22,242 nt of DNA from positions 1 to 22,242 of the forward strand of contig JACMOT010000438.1 in assembly GCA_014377915.1 (NCBI GenBank), read 5' to 3'. Shown here in pieces: positions 15,637 through 22,242 of the stretch (within the stretch, counting starts at the first letter, position 1; each line of letters begins with the position of its first letter). Source of the DNA: Tardiphaga sp. (GTDB taxonomy: Bacteria; Pseudomonadota; Alphaproteobacteria; Rhizobiales; Xanthobacteraceae). Position numbers and translations under genes: made by a program. The notes below the pieces were generated by a model. It did no database searches and had not been told where the DNA came from. It saw nothing but the letters and a program-made list of their open reading frames with translations.

Positions 15637-16520
15637 TCGAGATTCTGAACCTGTTCGCGGAACTGCTCGACCACGTTCTTCATCTCGAGGCCGGTATTGG
15701 TCAATTCCAGATCGTTGGATTTCGAGCAGCAGGTGTTGACCTCGCGGTTGAACTCCTGCGCCAGGAAATCCAGCCGGCGGCCGACCGGGCCACCCTTGCC
15801 GATCATCTCGCGGGCTTGCGAGATGTGCGAGGCGATGCGGTCGAGCTCCTCGCGGATGTCGGCCTTCGCCGCCATCATCAGCGCTTCCTGGTTGAGGCGA
15901 TCGGAATCGAATCGATCCGACGATTCCAGCAAGGCGGCGATCTGTTCGGCGAGCCGCGCGCGGATCGCCTCGGGCTTGCGTCCCGGCGCCGCCTCGGCCT
16001 TGTTTGCCAGTGTCTCGATCTCGGCCATGCGCTGCGACAGAATTTCGCCGAGCGTGGTGCCCTCGCGCTTGCGCATCGCGACCAGCGCGGTCAGCGCCTC
16101 GTCGAAGGCCGCGGCGACGGCAAGCCTGGCAGCCTTGTCCTCGGCCTCGTCGGCCTCCGGCTCGACCACTTCGATGACACCCTTGATCGCCATCAGACCG
16201 TCAACGCTTGGCGCCACCGCGTCGATCTTGCCGGCGAGGTCGGCTGCGATTCGCAGGATCGAATTCAGCACTTCCTCATTGACGCGAATGGTGGAAAGCG
16301 CGTTGCCGCGTTTCACCGTCAGGTTGGCGTAGACGGTGCCGCGCGACAGCACCTCGGTGGCCCGCTTGCGGGCGATCGTTTCGAGTTCGTCCCAGCCCGG
16401 CGGCAGCCGCATCCGAAGGTCAAAGCCCTTGGCGTTGACGGACTTCAATTCCCATTCGAACGCATATGGCCCGCTGGTACCGTGGCTTCGCGCAAAGCCG
16501 GTCATGCTCGACAGCGCCAT
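15633..16520 (-). CDS. YicC/YloC-family endoribonuclease
   Basis: The 295-residue product shows the hallmarks of YicC proteins. The start is SSMTGFARS, followed by WELKSVNAKGFDLRMRLPPG (about 24-43). The C-terminal domain has GRRLDFLAQEFNREVNTCCS, then KSNDLELTNTGLEMKNVVEQ. E. coli YicC has been shown to act on RNA (it promotes decay of the small RNA RyhB), and the family is annotated as endoribonuclease; the target here is unknown. The length is normal. It lies 121 bases after mltG, with two hairpins in that gap, and overlaps gmk by four bases. A GGAG lies about ten bases before the ATG. Confidence 0.93.
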   Translation of the reverse strand: MALSSMTGFARSHGTSGPYAFEWELKSVNAKGFDLRMRLPPGWDELETIARKRATEVLSRGTVYANLTVKRGNALSTIRVNEEVLNSILRIAADLAGKIDAVAPSVDGLMAIKGVIEVVEPEADEAEDKAARLAVAAAFDEALTALVAMRKREGTTLGEILSQRMAEIETLANKAEAAPGRKPEAIRARLAEQIAALLESSDRFDSDRLNQEALMMAAKADIREELDRIASHISQAREMIGKGGPVGRRLDFLAQEFNREVNTCCSKSNDLELTNTGLEMKNVVEQFREQVQNLE

Positions 16521-16550
16521 CGCGGAACGTCTCCAGAAATACGAGTGAGA

Positions 16551-16565
16551 TTCGCGACCCGCGAA
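16551..16565. repeat. Perfect inverted repeat TTCGCG-ACC-CGCGAA upstream of yicC
   Basis: A 6-bp perfect stem with a three-base loop, 31-45 bases before the yicC start. With the hairpin at 16580-16595 it puts two consecutive structures in the yicC leader. It may be a leader element or a regulator site; its role is not known. Confidence 0.4.
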
Positions 16566-16579
16566 CCATGCTCAGGTTA

Positions 16580-16595
16580 CGGCCTTTTCAGGCCG
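16580..16595 (-). terminator. Hairpin CGGCCT-GAAA-AGGCCG after mltG
   Basis: Read on the minus strand, this is a 6-bp GC-rich stem with a GAAA tetraloop, a stable RNA fold. It lies 46 bases past the mltG stop and about 60 bases before yicC. There is no T-run, so it is as likely a processing or stabilising element as a terminator. Confidence 0.35.
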
Positions 16596-16641
16596 AGGGA
16601 AATTCAAGGCCGAATTCAGCCGGCTGACCGCGACACGGCGC

Positions 16642-17910
16642 CTATTGCTGGACCACCGGTGGCGTGGTGGACGATTGTGCGGCACCCTGACGGGCTGGTG
16701 CCGCCGGGCGGGCGCGCTTGGCCGGAGCGGGCTTGGCTGCCGTTCCGGTCGCCGCATTGGCGTCCGCGGGGGCGGCGGCGGCCGAAGCGGGCGCTGGCGC
16801 GTCATCGGACGGCTCGACGGCGTCGTTCTGCACCGCCTTCTCCATCGCCCGCAGCCGGGCCACGTTCTTCTGGTGTGCGTCATAGGTCTCGGTGAAGCTG
16901 TGGCCACCGGTACCATCCGCCACAAAGAACAGGTCGCGGGTGCGCGCCGGATTGGCGGTCGCCTCCAGCGAAGCGCGACCCGGATTGGCAATCGGTCCGG
17001 GCGGCAGGCCTTCGACGACATAGGTGTTGTAGGGAGAAGGCTGCTGAATCTCGCTGCGCTTGATGGGCCGGCCCAGCGTGCCCTTGCCGCCGACAATGCC
17101 ATAGATGATCGTCGGGTCGGACTGCAGCTTCATCTTCTGGCGCAGGCGGTTAACGAACACCGCCGCCACGCGGCTGCGCTCATCGGCCTTACCGGTCTCC
17201 TTCTCGACGATCGACGCCAGCGTCACCAGTTGCTCCGGCGTCTTGACCGGAATGTCAGCGTTACGGCGCTCCCAGATTTCGGCCAGCACGCGCTTCTGCG
17301 CCTGCTGCATACGCTGGATCACCTGGTCGCGCGAGGTACCGCGCGGGAATTTATACGTCTCCGGCAGCAGCGTGCCTTCGCGCGGCATCTCCCGGATCGA
17401 GCCGGCAAACAGTTCATTATCGGTCAAGCGGCCGACGATCTGTTCGGAAGTGAGGCCCTCCGGCATCGTGACGGAGTGTTGCACCACCTTGCCTTCGACG
17501 ATGGTCCCGATCACGTCGCGCAGATTGGCGTGTTTCTGAAACAAATACTCGCCGGGCTTCAGCTCGGAGCTGGCCTGCAGTGCGAACACGCTGCCGATAA
17601 ACACCCAGCGATTGGCATCGATCACGCCTTCGCGCAGCAGCGTCTCGGCTATGTCGCCCTTGCCCGCGCGGGCGGGAATGTTGACGATCTTTTCCTCTTC
17701 CAGCGGTCCGGGCGTCTTCAGCGCCTGACGGCCATAGACATAGACGCCACCGGCCCCGATCATGGCAACGATGATGATCGTAATGATGGCATTGCCGGCG
17801 ATCACCAGCGGATTGCGGGCATGATCGGAACGCTTCGGCGGCGGCGGAACCTGCTCGGGCTCCAGCGCGGCGCGTGGACTCCTGGGCGAAATGGGCGGCC
17901 TTTCACTCAT
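16642..17910 (-). CDS. mltG: Endolytic murein transglycosylase
   Basis: MltG cleaves nascent peptidoglycan glycan strands within the chain, setting strand length at the inner membrane. The 422-residue product has a Pro-rich cytoplasmic N-terminus (1-32), one membrane helix (about 34-58) and a LysM-like segment (about 75-140, with VNIPARAGKGDIAETLLREG). The catalytic YceG-type domain holds ASIVEKETG (232-240), with the catalytic glutamate, followed by SRVAAVFVNRLRQKMKLQSD and SPYNTYVVEGLPPGPIANPG. From about 355 a low-complexity Ala/Pro tail of nearly 70 residues (ending PPVVQQ) extends beyond the E. coli length (340 residues) and should be periplasmic. It follows fabF by 114 bases, as yceG lies in the E. 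coli fab cluster, but pabC and tmk are absent. Confidence 0.94.
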   Translation of the reverse strand: MSERPPISPRSPRAALEPEQVPPPPKRSDHARNPLVIAGNAIITIIIVAMIGAGGVYVYGRQALKTPGPLEEEKIVNIPARAGKGDIAETLLREGVIDANRWVFIGSVFALQASSELKPGEYLFQKHANLRDVIGTIVEGKVVQHSVTMPEGLTSEQIVGRLTDNELFAGSIREMPREGTLLPETYKFPRGTSRDQVIQRMQQAQKRVLAEIWERRNADIPVKTPEQLVTLASIVEKETGKADERSRVAAVFVNRLRQKMKLQSDPTIIYGIVGGKGTLGRPIKRSEIQQPSPYNTYVVEGLPPGPIANPGRASLEATANPARTRDLFFVADGTGGHSFTETYDAHQKNVARLRAMEKAVQNDAVEPSDDAPAPASAAAAPADANAATGTAAKPAPAKRARPAAPARQGAAQSSTTPPVVQQ

Positions 17911-18024
17911 CGATATAACCTGAATCCTGTCGGTTCAATCGTGACGGGTCGAATCCGGACCTCGCCATTAGCATACGCCCGAAGTAGGAATTAGCGCGGA
18001 ATGCGGCGAAACGGTGAAGTCTCG

Positions 18025-19290
18025 CTAGCTCGCGAGCCGCTGCAGGATCAACGATGCATTGGTACCACCAAATCCGAACGAATTCGACAACGCGATGTTG
18101 ATCTCGCGCTTGCGCGGTTTGAGCGGCACCAGGTCGATCGCCGTCTCGATTGACGGATTTTCAAGATTGATCGTCGGCGGCGCCACATTGTCCCGGATGG
18201 CGAGAATACAGAAGATGGCCTCTACCGCACCCGCCGCGCCAAGCAGATGCCCGATCGACGACTTGGTCGAGGACATCGACACTTTTGACGCCGCATTGCC
18301 GAGTAGCCGCAGCGCGGCGCCCAATTCAATCTCGTCACCAAGCGGCGTCGAGGTGCCGTGCGCGTTGATGTAATCGATGTCGGCCGCGGTAATGCCAGCG
18401 CGCTTCATGGCGGCGCTCATACTACGGAAAGCGCCATCGCCATCGGGCGTGGGTGACGTGATGTGATAGGCATCGCCCGACATGCCGTAGCCGACGATTT
18501 CGCCATGGATTTTGGCACCGCGAGCTTTCGCGTGTTCGTATTCTTCCAGCACGACGACGCCAGCGCCCTCGCCCATGACGAAGCCATCGCGGTCTTTGTC
18601 ATACGGGCGCGACGCCCTCGTCGGATCGTCATTGAAGCCGGTTGATAATGCGCGGGCGGCGCAGAAGCCAGCCATCGCTAGACGGCTGATCGGCGATTCA
18701 GTACCGCCAGCGACCATCACGTCGGCATCCCCGAGCGCGATCAAGCGACTGGCGTCACCGATCGCATGCGCGCCGGTCGAACAAGCCGTCACAACCGAAT
18801 GATTGGGGCCCTTGAGGCCATGCGCGATCGAGACATAGCCGGAGGCTAGATTGATCAGGCGACCGGGAATGAAAAACGGAGAAACCTTGCGAGGTCCGCG
18901 CTCCTTCAGGAGCAGCGCCGTGTCGGCAATCCCCGACAGGCCACCGATGCCGGAACCGATCATGGTGCCAGTGGCGCATTTTTCTTCTTCGGTCTTGGGG
19001 TGCCAGTTGGCGTCATCGAGCGCCTGTTTGGCGGCGCACATCGCGTAGATAATGAAATCGTCGACCTTGCGCTGGTCTTTCGGCTCCATCCAGTGATCGG
19101 GATTGAACGTGCCGTCGGTGCCGTCGCCGCGCGGAATCACGCAGGCGATCTGGCTGGTCAGGTCCGACACGTCAAACGTGTCGATTCGCTTGGCGCCGCT
19201 CTCGCCGTTGAGAATGCGCTTCCAGGTCGGCTCAACGCCGCAACCGAGGGGCGACACCATGCCAAGGCCTGTGACGACCACCCGTCTCAT
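18025..19290 (-). CDS. fabF: 3-oxoacyl-ACP synthase II
   Basis: FabF condenses malonyl-ACP with a growing acyl-ACP in the type II fatty-acid elongation cycle. The 421-residue product has the Cys-His-His active site: C170 in TACSTG, H311 in NAHGTSTPLGD and H348 in SSIGHLLGAAG. The start MRRVVVTGLGMVSPLG and the end SNSFGFGGTNASL are diagnostic. GGAGG lies eight bases before the ATG. It follows acpP after 95 bases that include a strong hairpin, as expected where a very abundant carrier-protein message needs separating from its neighbour. FabB is the near alternative; adjacency to acpP and the sequence favour FabF. Confidence 0.95.
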   Translation of the reverse strand: MRRVVVTGLGMVSPLGCGVEPTWKRILNGESGAKRIDTFDVSDLTSQIACVIPRGDGTDGTFNPDHWMEPKDQRKVDDFIIYAMCAAKQALDDANWHPKTEEEKCATGTMIGSGIGGLSGIADTALLLKERGPRKVSPFFIPGRLINLASGYVSIAHGLKGPNHSVVTACSTGAHAIGDASRLIALGDADVMVAGGTESPISRLAMAGFCAARALSTGFNDDPTRASRPYDKDRDGFVMGEGAGVVVLEEYEHAKARGAKIHGEIVGYGMSGDAYHITSPTPDGDGAFRSMSAAMKRAGITAADIDYINAHGTSTPLGDEIELGAALRLLGNAASKVSMSSTKSSIGHLLGAAGAVEAIFCILAIRDNVAPPTINLENPSIETAIDLVPLKPRKREINIALSNSFGFGGTNASLILQRLAS

Positions 19291-19327
19291 CGTCGAATCC
19301 TCCAGCCGACCCTGCCCGTCACAGCAA

Positions 19328-19365
19328 GAAGCCGGTGGACCGCATCAAGCGATCCGTCCGGCTTC
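19328..19365 (-). terminator. Hairpin between acpP and fabF (possible attenuator)
   Basis: GAAGCCGG (19328-19335) and CCGGCTTC (19358-19365) form a perfect 8-bp stem. Inside the 22-base loop, CGC and GCG can pair, giving a longer interrupted helix. On the minus-strand message it begins about 20 bases after the acpP stop and ends about 37 bases before fabF. It lacks a run of T, so it may reduce read-through or protect the acpP 3' end rather than fully terminate. Confidence 0.5.
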
Positions 19366-19385
19366 AAATGTGTCGCGCGAAGGCG

Positions 19386-19625
19386 TCAGCTTTTTGCGTT
19401 TTTCTCGAGAAACTTGGTGGCATCGCCAACGGTCAGGATCGTCTCCGCGGCATCGTCCGGAATTTCGCAGCCGAACTCTTCTTCGAATGCCATCACAAGC
19501 TCAACCGTGTCGAGACTGTCAGCGCCGAGATCATCAATAAAGCTCGCGGCATCGACAACCTTCTCGGGTTCAACACCAAGGTGTTCGACCACGATCTTCT
19601 TAACTCGCTCGCCAATCTCGCTCAT
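19386..19625 (-). CDS. acpP: Acyl carrier protein
   Basis: This 79-residue acidic protein carries growing acyl chains on a 4'-phosphopantetheine arm for fatty-acid, lipid A and phospholipid synthesis. The attachment serine is S37 in the invariant GADSLD motif (34-39). Helix II continues [19 protein letters not shown], and the start [20 protein letters not shown] is typical. A single cysteine (in FGCEIP) is present. GAGG lies seven bases before the ATG. A gap of 298 bases before it suggests its own promoter, in keeping with its high expression in bacteria generally. Placed between fabG and fabF as in E. coli. Confidence 0.97.
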   Translation of the reverse strand: MSEIGERVKKIVVEHLGVEPEKVVDAASFIDDLGADSLDTVELVMAFEEEFGCEIPDDAAETILTVGDATKFLEKNAKS

Positions 19626-19779
19626 CGTAAAACCTCGTGCTTGTTACATTCGGCCCGTCCGTAGACGATACGAGCCATCGTGGAGCGTTAACTCGTTTGA
19701 ACCCTGCGCAGTTGCGCGTGATCTGGATTGCCCCGTCGTCCCGGACGGAGCGTCGCGAAACGGCAGGCTCGCCCCCGCC

Positions 19780-19806
19780 AATATACAGGGTTTCAAATTC
19801 CTGCAA
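19780..19806 (-). promoter_or_regulatory. Candidate acpP promoter
   Basis: On the minus strand, TTGCAG (19806-19801) and TATATT (19785-19780) are separated by 15 bases, slightly short of the ideal 16-18. They sit in the 298-base gap before acpP and would give a leader of about 150 bases. Apart from this I see no gene in the gap. The call rests on consensus likeness only. Confidence 0.3.
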
Positions 19807-19923
19807 TGGCCTTCTTCGCCCCGCCGCTGAAGGTTCGGTTAGCATACTTCCCCAGCCTTGGCCACCAGCCTCCCTGTCCGGCCGAACATCCATCAAATCA
19901 GGATGTTGCGGGTTCCCAGCCGC

Positions 19924-20661
19924 TCAAATCATGGCCATCCCGCCATTGACGTGAATTGTCTGCCCGGTGACGTAGGCCGCCTCGTTTGAACTGAGATAGA
20001 CCGCCGCCGCAGCAATATCTTCCGGGGTGCCGAGGCGCCCGGCGGGGACCTTGGTCAGAATCGTCTCGCGCTGCTTGTCGTTCAGCGCATCTGTCATCGG
20101 CGTGGCGATGAAGCCCGGTGCGATGCAGTTGGCGGTGACATTGCGCTTCGCATATTCGGCGCCGAGCGTCTTGATCATGCCGATCAGCCCGGCCTTCGCG
20201 GCGGTGTAGTTGCCCTGGCCCGGATTGCCGGTCACGCCAACCACCGATGTGATGGCGATGATGCGGCCGAACCGCTTGCGCATCATCAGCTTGGTGGCGG
20301 CGCGCGCCAGCCGGAAAGTCGCGGTCAGGTTGACGTTGATCACGGCATCCCAGTCCTCGTCCTTGAGCTGGACGAACAGATTGTCGCGGGTAATGCCAGC
20401 ATTGCTGACCAGAATATCGAGCTGGCCCATTGCCTTTTCGGCCGACGGCACCAGAGCCTCGACCTCGGCGGCATCGGACAGGTTGCAGGGCAGCACGTAA
20501 GTGCGATCACCGAGCTTGGCCGCCAGCGCCTCCAGCGCCTCGCGTCGCGTCCCGGACAGGGCCACCGTGGCGCCCTGCGCATGCAGCGCCGCCGCGATCG
20601 CTCCGCCAATGCCACCGGTCGCGCCGGTCACCAATGCGGTCCGGCCAGTTAAATCAAACAT
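19924..20661 (-). CDS. fabG: 3-oxoacyl-ACP reductase
   Basis: FabG reduces 3-oxoacyl-ACP to 3-hydroxyacyl-ACP with NADPH, the first reduction of each elongation cycle. This 245-residue short-chain dehydrogenase has the cofactor motif TGATGGIG (12-19), NAG at 87-89 and the catalytic triad S139 (ITSVVG), Y152 and K156 (NYTAAKAG). CIAPGFIATPMTDAL and VTGQTIHVNGGMAMI at the end are diagnostic of FabG. AAAGGAAAT lies just upstream of the ATG. It starts 17 bases after fabD, so the two are co-transcribed, while acpP follows only after 298 bases. Confidence 0.96.
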   Translation of the reverse strand: MFDLTGRTALVTGATGGIGGAIAAALHAQGATVALSGTRREALEALAAKLGDRTYVLPCNLSDAAEVEALVPSAEKAMGQLDILVSNAGITRDNLFVQLKDEDWDAVINVNLTATFRLARAATKLMMRKRFGRIIAITSVVGVTGNPGQGNYTAAKAGLIGMIKTLGAEYAKRNVTANCIAPGFIATPMTDALNDKQRETILTKVPAGRLGTPEDIAAAAVYLSSNEAAYVTGQTIHVNGGMAMI

Positions 20662-20678
20662 GTTATTTCCTTTGTCGT

Positions 20679-21638
20679 TCAGGCCAAATGCGCGGCGGCG
20701 AGCGCATCCTTGGCCGCCAAAATGTCGTTCGGTCCGCTGACCGACACACCGATCGCACCATCGGCGATACGCTTGACGAGTCCGCTCAGCACCTTGCCGG
20801 AGCCGAGTTCGAGAAACCGGCTAACGCCGTGGCTTGCCATGTACAGCACACATTCGCGCCAGCGCACGGTGCCGGTGACCTGCTCCACCAAGCGACGGCG
20901 GATTTCGTCGGGATCGCTCAGCGCCGAAGCCAGCACGTTAGATACCAGCGGCACCACCGGCGCGTGGATGGTCACATTGGCAAGCGCCGCCGCCATCACG
21001 TCGGCGGCGGGCTGCATCAGACTGCAATGAAACGGCGCCGACACCGGCAGCAACATCGCGCGCTTGGCGCCCCTGGTCTTGGCGATATCGAGGGCGCGCT
21101 CGACCGCCGCTTTATCGCCGGAAACAACCACCTGGCCGCCACCATTGTCATTGGCAGCCTGGCACACCTGGCCCTGCGCGGCCTCTTCGGCCACCGCGAC
21201 GGCGGTCTCGAAATCCAGTCCCAGCAGCGCCGCCATCGCGCCGATGCCGGCCGGCACCGCTTTTTGCATGGCGAGGCCACGGGTCCGCAGCAGCCGGGCG
21301 GCGTCTGATATCGACAGGCTGCCGGCGGCGGCCAGCGCCGAATATTCGCCGAGCGAATGCCCGGCGACAAAGGCAGCATCCCGCGCCAGCGAGATCCCGG
21401 CTTCGCTCTCCAGCACGCGCAAGGTGGCAAGCGATACCGCCATCAAGGCCGGCTGGGCGTTCTCGGTGAGCTGCAGGGTTTCGGCCGGGCCGTCCCAGAT
21501 GATCGCGGTCAGCTTCTCGCCGAGCGCCGAATCAACCTCGTCGAATACCGCCCGCGCGACCGGGAAGGCCTCGGCCAGCGCCTTGCCCATGCCGACCGCC
21601 TGGGAGCCCTGCCCCGGAAAGGTGAATGCTGCGGTCAT
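20679..21638 (-). CDS. fabD: Malonyl-CoA:ACP transacylase
   Basis: FabD loads malonyl groups from CoA onto the carrier protein for fatty-acid synthesis. From the ATG at 21638 the protein has 319 residues and starts AAFTFPGQGSQAVGMG, the family opening. The active-site serine is S95 in GHSLGEYS, the catalytic histidine H204 in SAPFHCSLM, and R120 matches the malonyl-binding arginine. An AGGGG ribosome-binding site precedes this ATG; the longer open frame upstream (to 21971) is non-coding extension through the intergenic region. It is the first gene of the minus-strand block. fabH, which precedes fabD in E. coli, is not in this position. Confidence 0.96.
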   Translation of the reverse strand: MTAAFTFPGQGSQAVGMGKALAEAFPVARAVFDEVDSALGEKLTAIIWDGPAETLQLTENAQPALMAVSLATLRVLESEAGISLARDAAFVAGHSLGEYSALAAAGSLSISDAARLLRTRGLAMQKAVPAGIGAMAALLGLDFETAVAVAEEAAQGQVCQAANDNGGGQVVVSGDKAAVERALDIAKTRGAKRAMLLPVSAPFHCSLMQPAADVMAAALANVTIHAPVVPLVSNVLASALSDPDEIRRRLVEQVTGTVRWRECVLYMASHGVSRFLELGSGKVLSGLVKRIADGAIGVSVSGPNDILAAKDALAAAHLA

Positions 21639-21692
21639 CAATACCCCTGCAGGATGTTGCCGTATGACGTTAAATCGCTCAATCTCGCGCGG

Positions 21693-21721
21693 AAAGACAC
21701 TGACGCTGCGGGCGATGTCAA
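21693..21721 (-). promoter_or_regulatory. Candidate fabD promoter
   Basis: A perfect TTGACA (-35) lies on the minus strand at 21721-21716, about 80 bases before the fabD start. Seventeen bases later the would-be -10 is GTCTTT, a poor match. Alphaproteobacterial -10 boxes are often weak, so it stays a candidate. Confidence 0.3.
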
Positions 21722-21808
21722 GTTGCACGGCCGAACAGACCGGCCGCGCGCGCCGGGGGAAATCGTCGGTCGCGGCATCGGGACGGCGCGGTCGCCGCCG
21801 TGTTTCCC

Positions 21809-21836
21809 TTGCCATTTGCCCGAAAATCCGTATAAC
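21809..21836 (+). promoter_or_regulatory. Probable sigma70-type promoter of rpsF
   Basis: TTGCCA (21809-21814) and TATAAC (21831-21836) are separated by 16 bases and point at rpsF. Transcription would begin near 21843, giving a leader of about 183 bases. This is the best promoter match in the window and suits a highly expressed ribosomal operon. Confidence 0.6.
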
Positions 21837-21911
21837 CCGCGAAATCCGCAGACCCCGGCCGGGAGCTGAACGGACGGTCCCAGCAATTTGAGATTCTGAA
21901 TTGATGTGACA

Positions 21912-21925
21912 GGGCCAGTTGGCCC
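21912..21925 (+). repeat. Hairpin GGGCC-AGTT-GGCCC in the rpsF leader
   Basis: A perfect 5-bp GC stem with a four-base loop, about 70 bases into the predicted rpsF leader and 100 bases before the start codon. It may be a folding unit of the leader. No T-run follows, so it is not a typical terminator. Confidence 0.4.
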
Positions 21926-21960
21926 GTCGTCCCGTGCTTCCGCCTTCTGAGCAATATCGA

Positions 21961-22021
21961 GTCCTTTCCAAGAGGGTTCGAAGGGCTTGCCGCCGGGCGA
22001 CGCGCTAACAGTGGAAAGGAC
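21961..22021 (+). promoter_or_regulatory. rpsF leader stem-loop burying the Shine-Dalgarno site (putative ribosomal-protein autoregulation)
   Basis: GTCCTTTCCA (21961-21970) is perfectly complementary to TGGAAAGGAC (22012-22021). The right arm contains the AAAGGA ribosome-binding site of rpsF, five bases before its ATG. The 41-base interior can form a further small hairpin, UUGCC-GCCG-GGCGA, that exposes a CCG. In several bacteria an S6:S18 complex binds a CCG-containing leader hairpin and represses its own operon. Position and features fit that class, but I have not aligned it to the published motif. The 10-bp stem is seen directly; the regulatory role is inference. Confidence 0.55.
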
Positions 22022-22025
22022 AATC

Positions 22026-22242
22026 ATGGCTCTCTACGAGCATGTATTTCTCGCGCGCCAGGACGCGAGCGCCCAACAGGTCGAGGACCTGACGGCACAG
22101 ATGACCGCAATCGCCGAAGGTCTCGGCGGCAAGGTCGTGAAGATGGAAAACTGGGGCGTTCGCTCCCTGACCTATCGCATGAACAAGAACCGCAAGGCGC
22201 ACTTCGTTCTGATGAACATCGATGCCCCGTCGGCGGCGATCA
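22026..22242 (+). CDS. rpsF: Ribosomal protein S6 (partial, N-terminal)
   Basis: The first 72 codons are present before the window ends. [20 protein letters not shown] is the classic S6 start. It is followed by [20 protein letters not shown], then [22 protein letters not shown], covering most of the ferredoxin-like fold. S6 binds 16S rRNA together with S18 in the platform of the small subunit. The start is supported by AAAGGA five bases upstream. It is divergent from fabD. The next genes are usually rpsR and rplI, but they lie outside the window. Confidence 0.95.
   Translation, partial: MALYEHVFLARQDASAQQVEDLTAQMTAIAEGLGGKVVKMENWGVRSLTYRMNKNRKAHFVLMNIDAPSAAI

Noticed and set aside
16645..17994. 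Long plus-strand open frame of about 450 codons antisense to mltG
   Set aside because: It mirrors mltG codon usage, shows no recognisable domain and lacks a ribosome-binding site.
21639..21971. N-terminal extension of fabD to 21971
   Set aside because: The extension has no family similarity, covers the promoter region, and would displace the well-supported ATG at 21638 with its AGGGG ribosome-binding site.
1..22242. tRNA genes, CRISPR arrays, insertion sequences or phage genes
   Set aside because: No cloverleaf-like stretch, regularly spaced repeat, transposase-like frame or terminal inverted repeat was seen on either strand by eye. A tRNA or covariance-model scan was not possible here.

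Overview
The window (22.2 kb, GC-rich) looks like a chromosomal core region of an alphaproteobacterium. The proteins and gene order point to the Bradyrhizobium/Rhodopseudomonas group (Nitrobacteraceae). This is inferred from recognised protein families and synteny, not from a database search. I see no rRNA, tRNA, CRISPR array, phage gene or insertion sequence.

Layout. (1) 1-2000: the 3' end of an ABC-F ATPase gene, then a decayed stretch. It holds a 5'-truncated MarR regulator, what looks like the 3' tail of a membrane transporter, an intact RidA-family gene and a fragment resembling the C-terminus of an ArsR-type regulator. (2) 1988-4644, minus strand: an uncharacterised lipoprotein, then holC and pepA, which are read pepA-holC. 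(3) 5177-13967, plus strand: a dense run lptF-lptG-lptD-surA-like-pdxA-rsmA-alcohol dehydrogenase, with ATGA overlaps and short gaps. (4) 14125-14937, plus: an uncharacterised membrane-anchored protein. (5) 14980-21638, minus: fabD-fabG-acpP-fabF-mltG-yicC-gmk, read from right to left. (6) 21639-22242: the divergent fabD/rpsF region and the start of rpsF.

How the genes work together. Block 3 supplies the LPS exporter permeases (LptF, LptG), the outer-membrane LPS translocon (LptD) and a SurA-like periplasmic chaperone of the type that helps fold such barrels. It also carries a vitamin B6 gene (pdxA) and an rRNA dimethyltransferase gene (rsmA). The block joins two arrangements that are separate in E. 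coli: pepA-holC divergent from lptFG, and lptD-surA-pdxA-rsmA. Block 5 is the fatty-acid synthesis core (malonyl loading, carrier protein, ketoreduction, condensation). It is followed by a peptidoglycan transglycosylase, an endoribonuclease-family protein and guanylate kinase. Envelope lipid, LPS transport and cell-wall genes therefore dominate.

The most informative non-coding signal is upstream of rpsF. A good sigma70-type promoter is followed by a leader of about 180 nt, ending in a perfect 10-bp stem that buries the rpsF Shine-Dalgarno sequence. This suggests translational autoregulation. The other notable observation is the apparent deletion junction near position 940, where a regulator and a divergent transporter remnant abut. 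I found no convincing new multi-gene system. The two uncharacterised envelope proteins and the RNA structures are the best candidates for follow-up.
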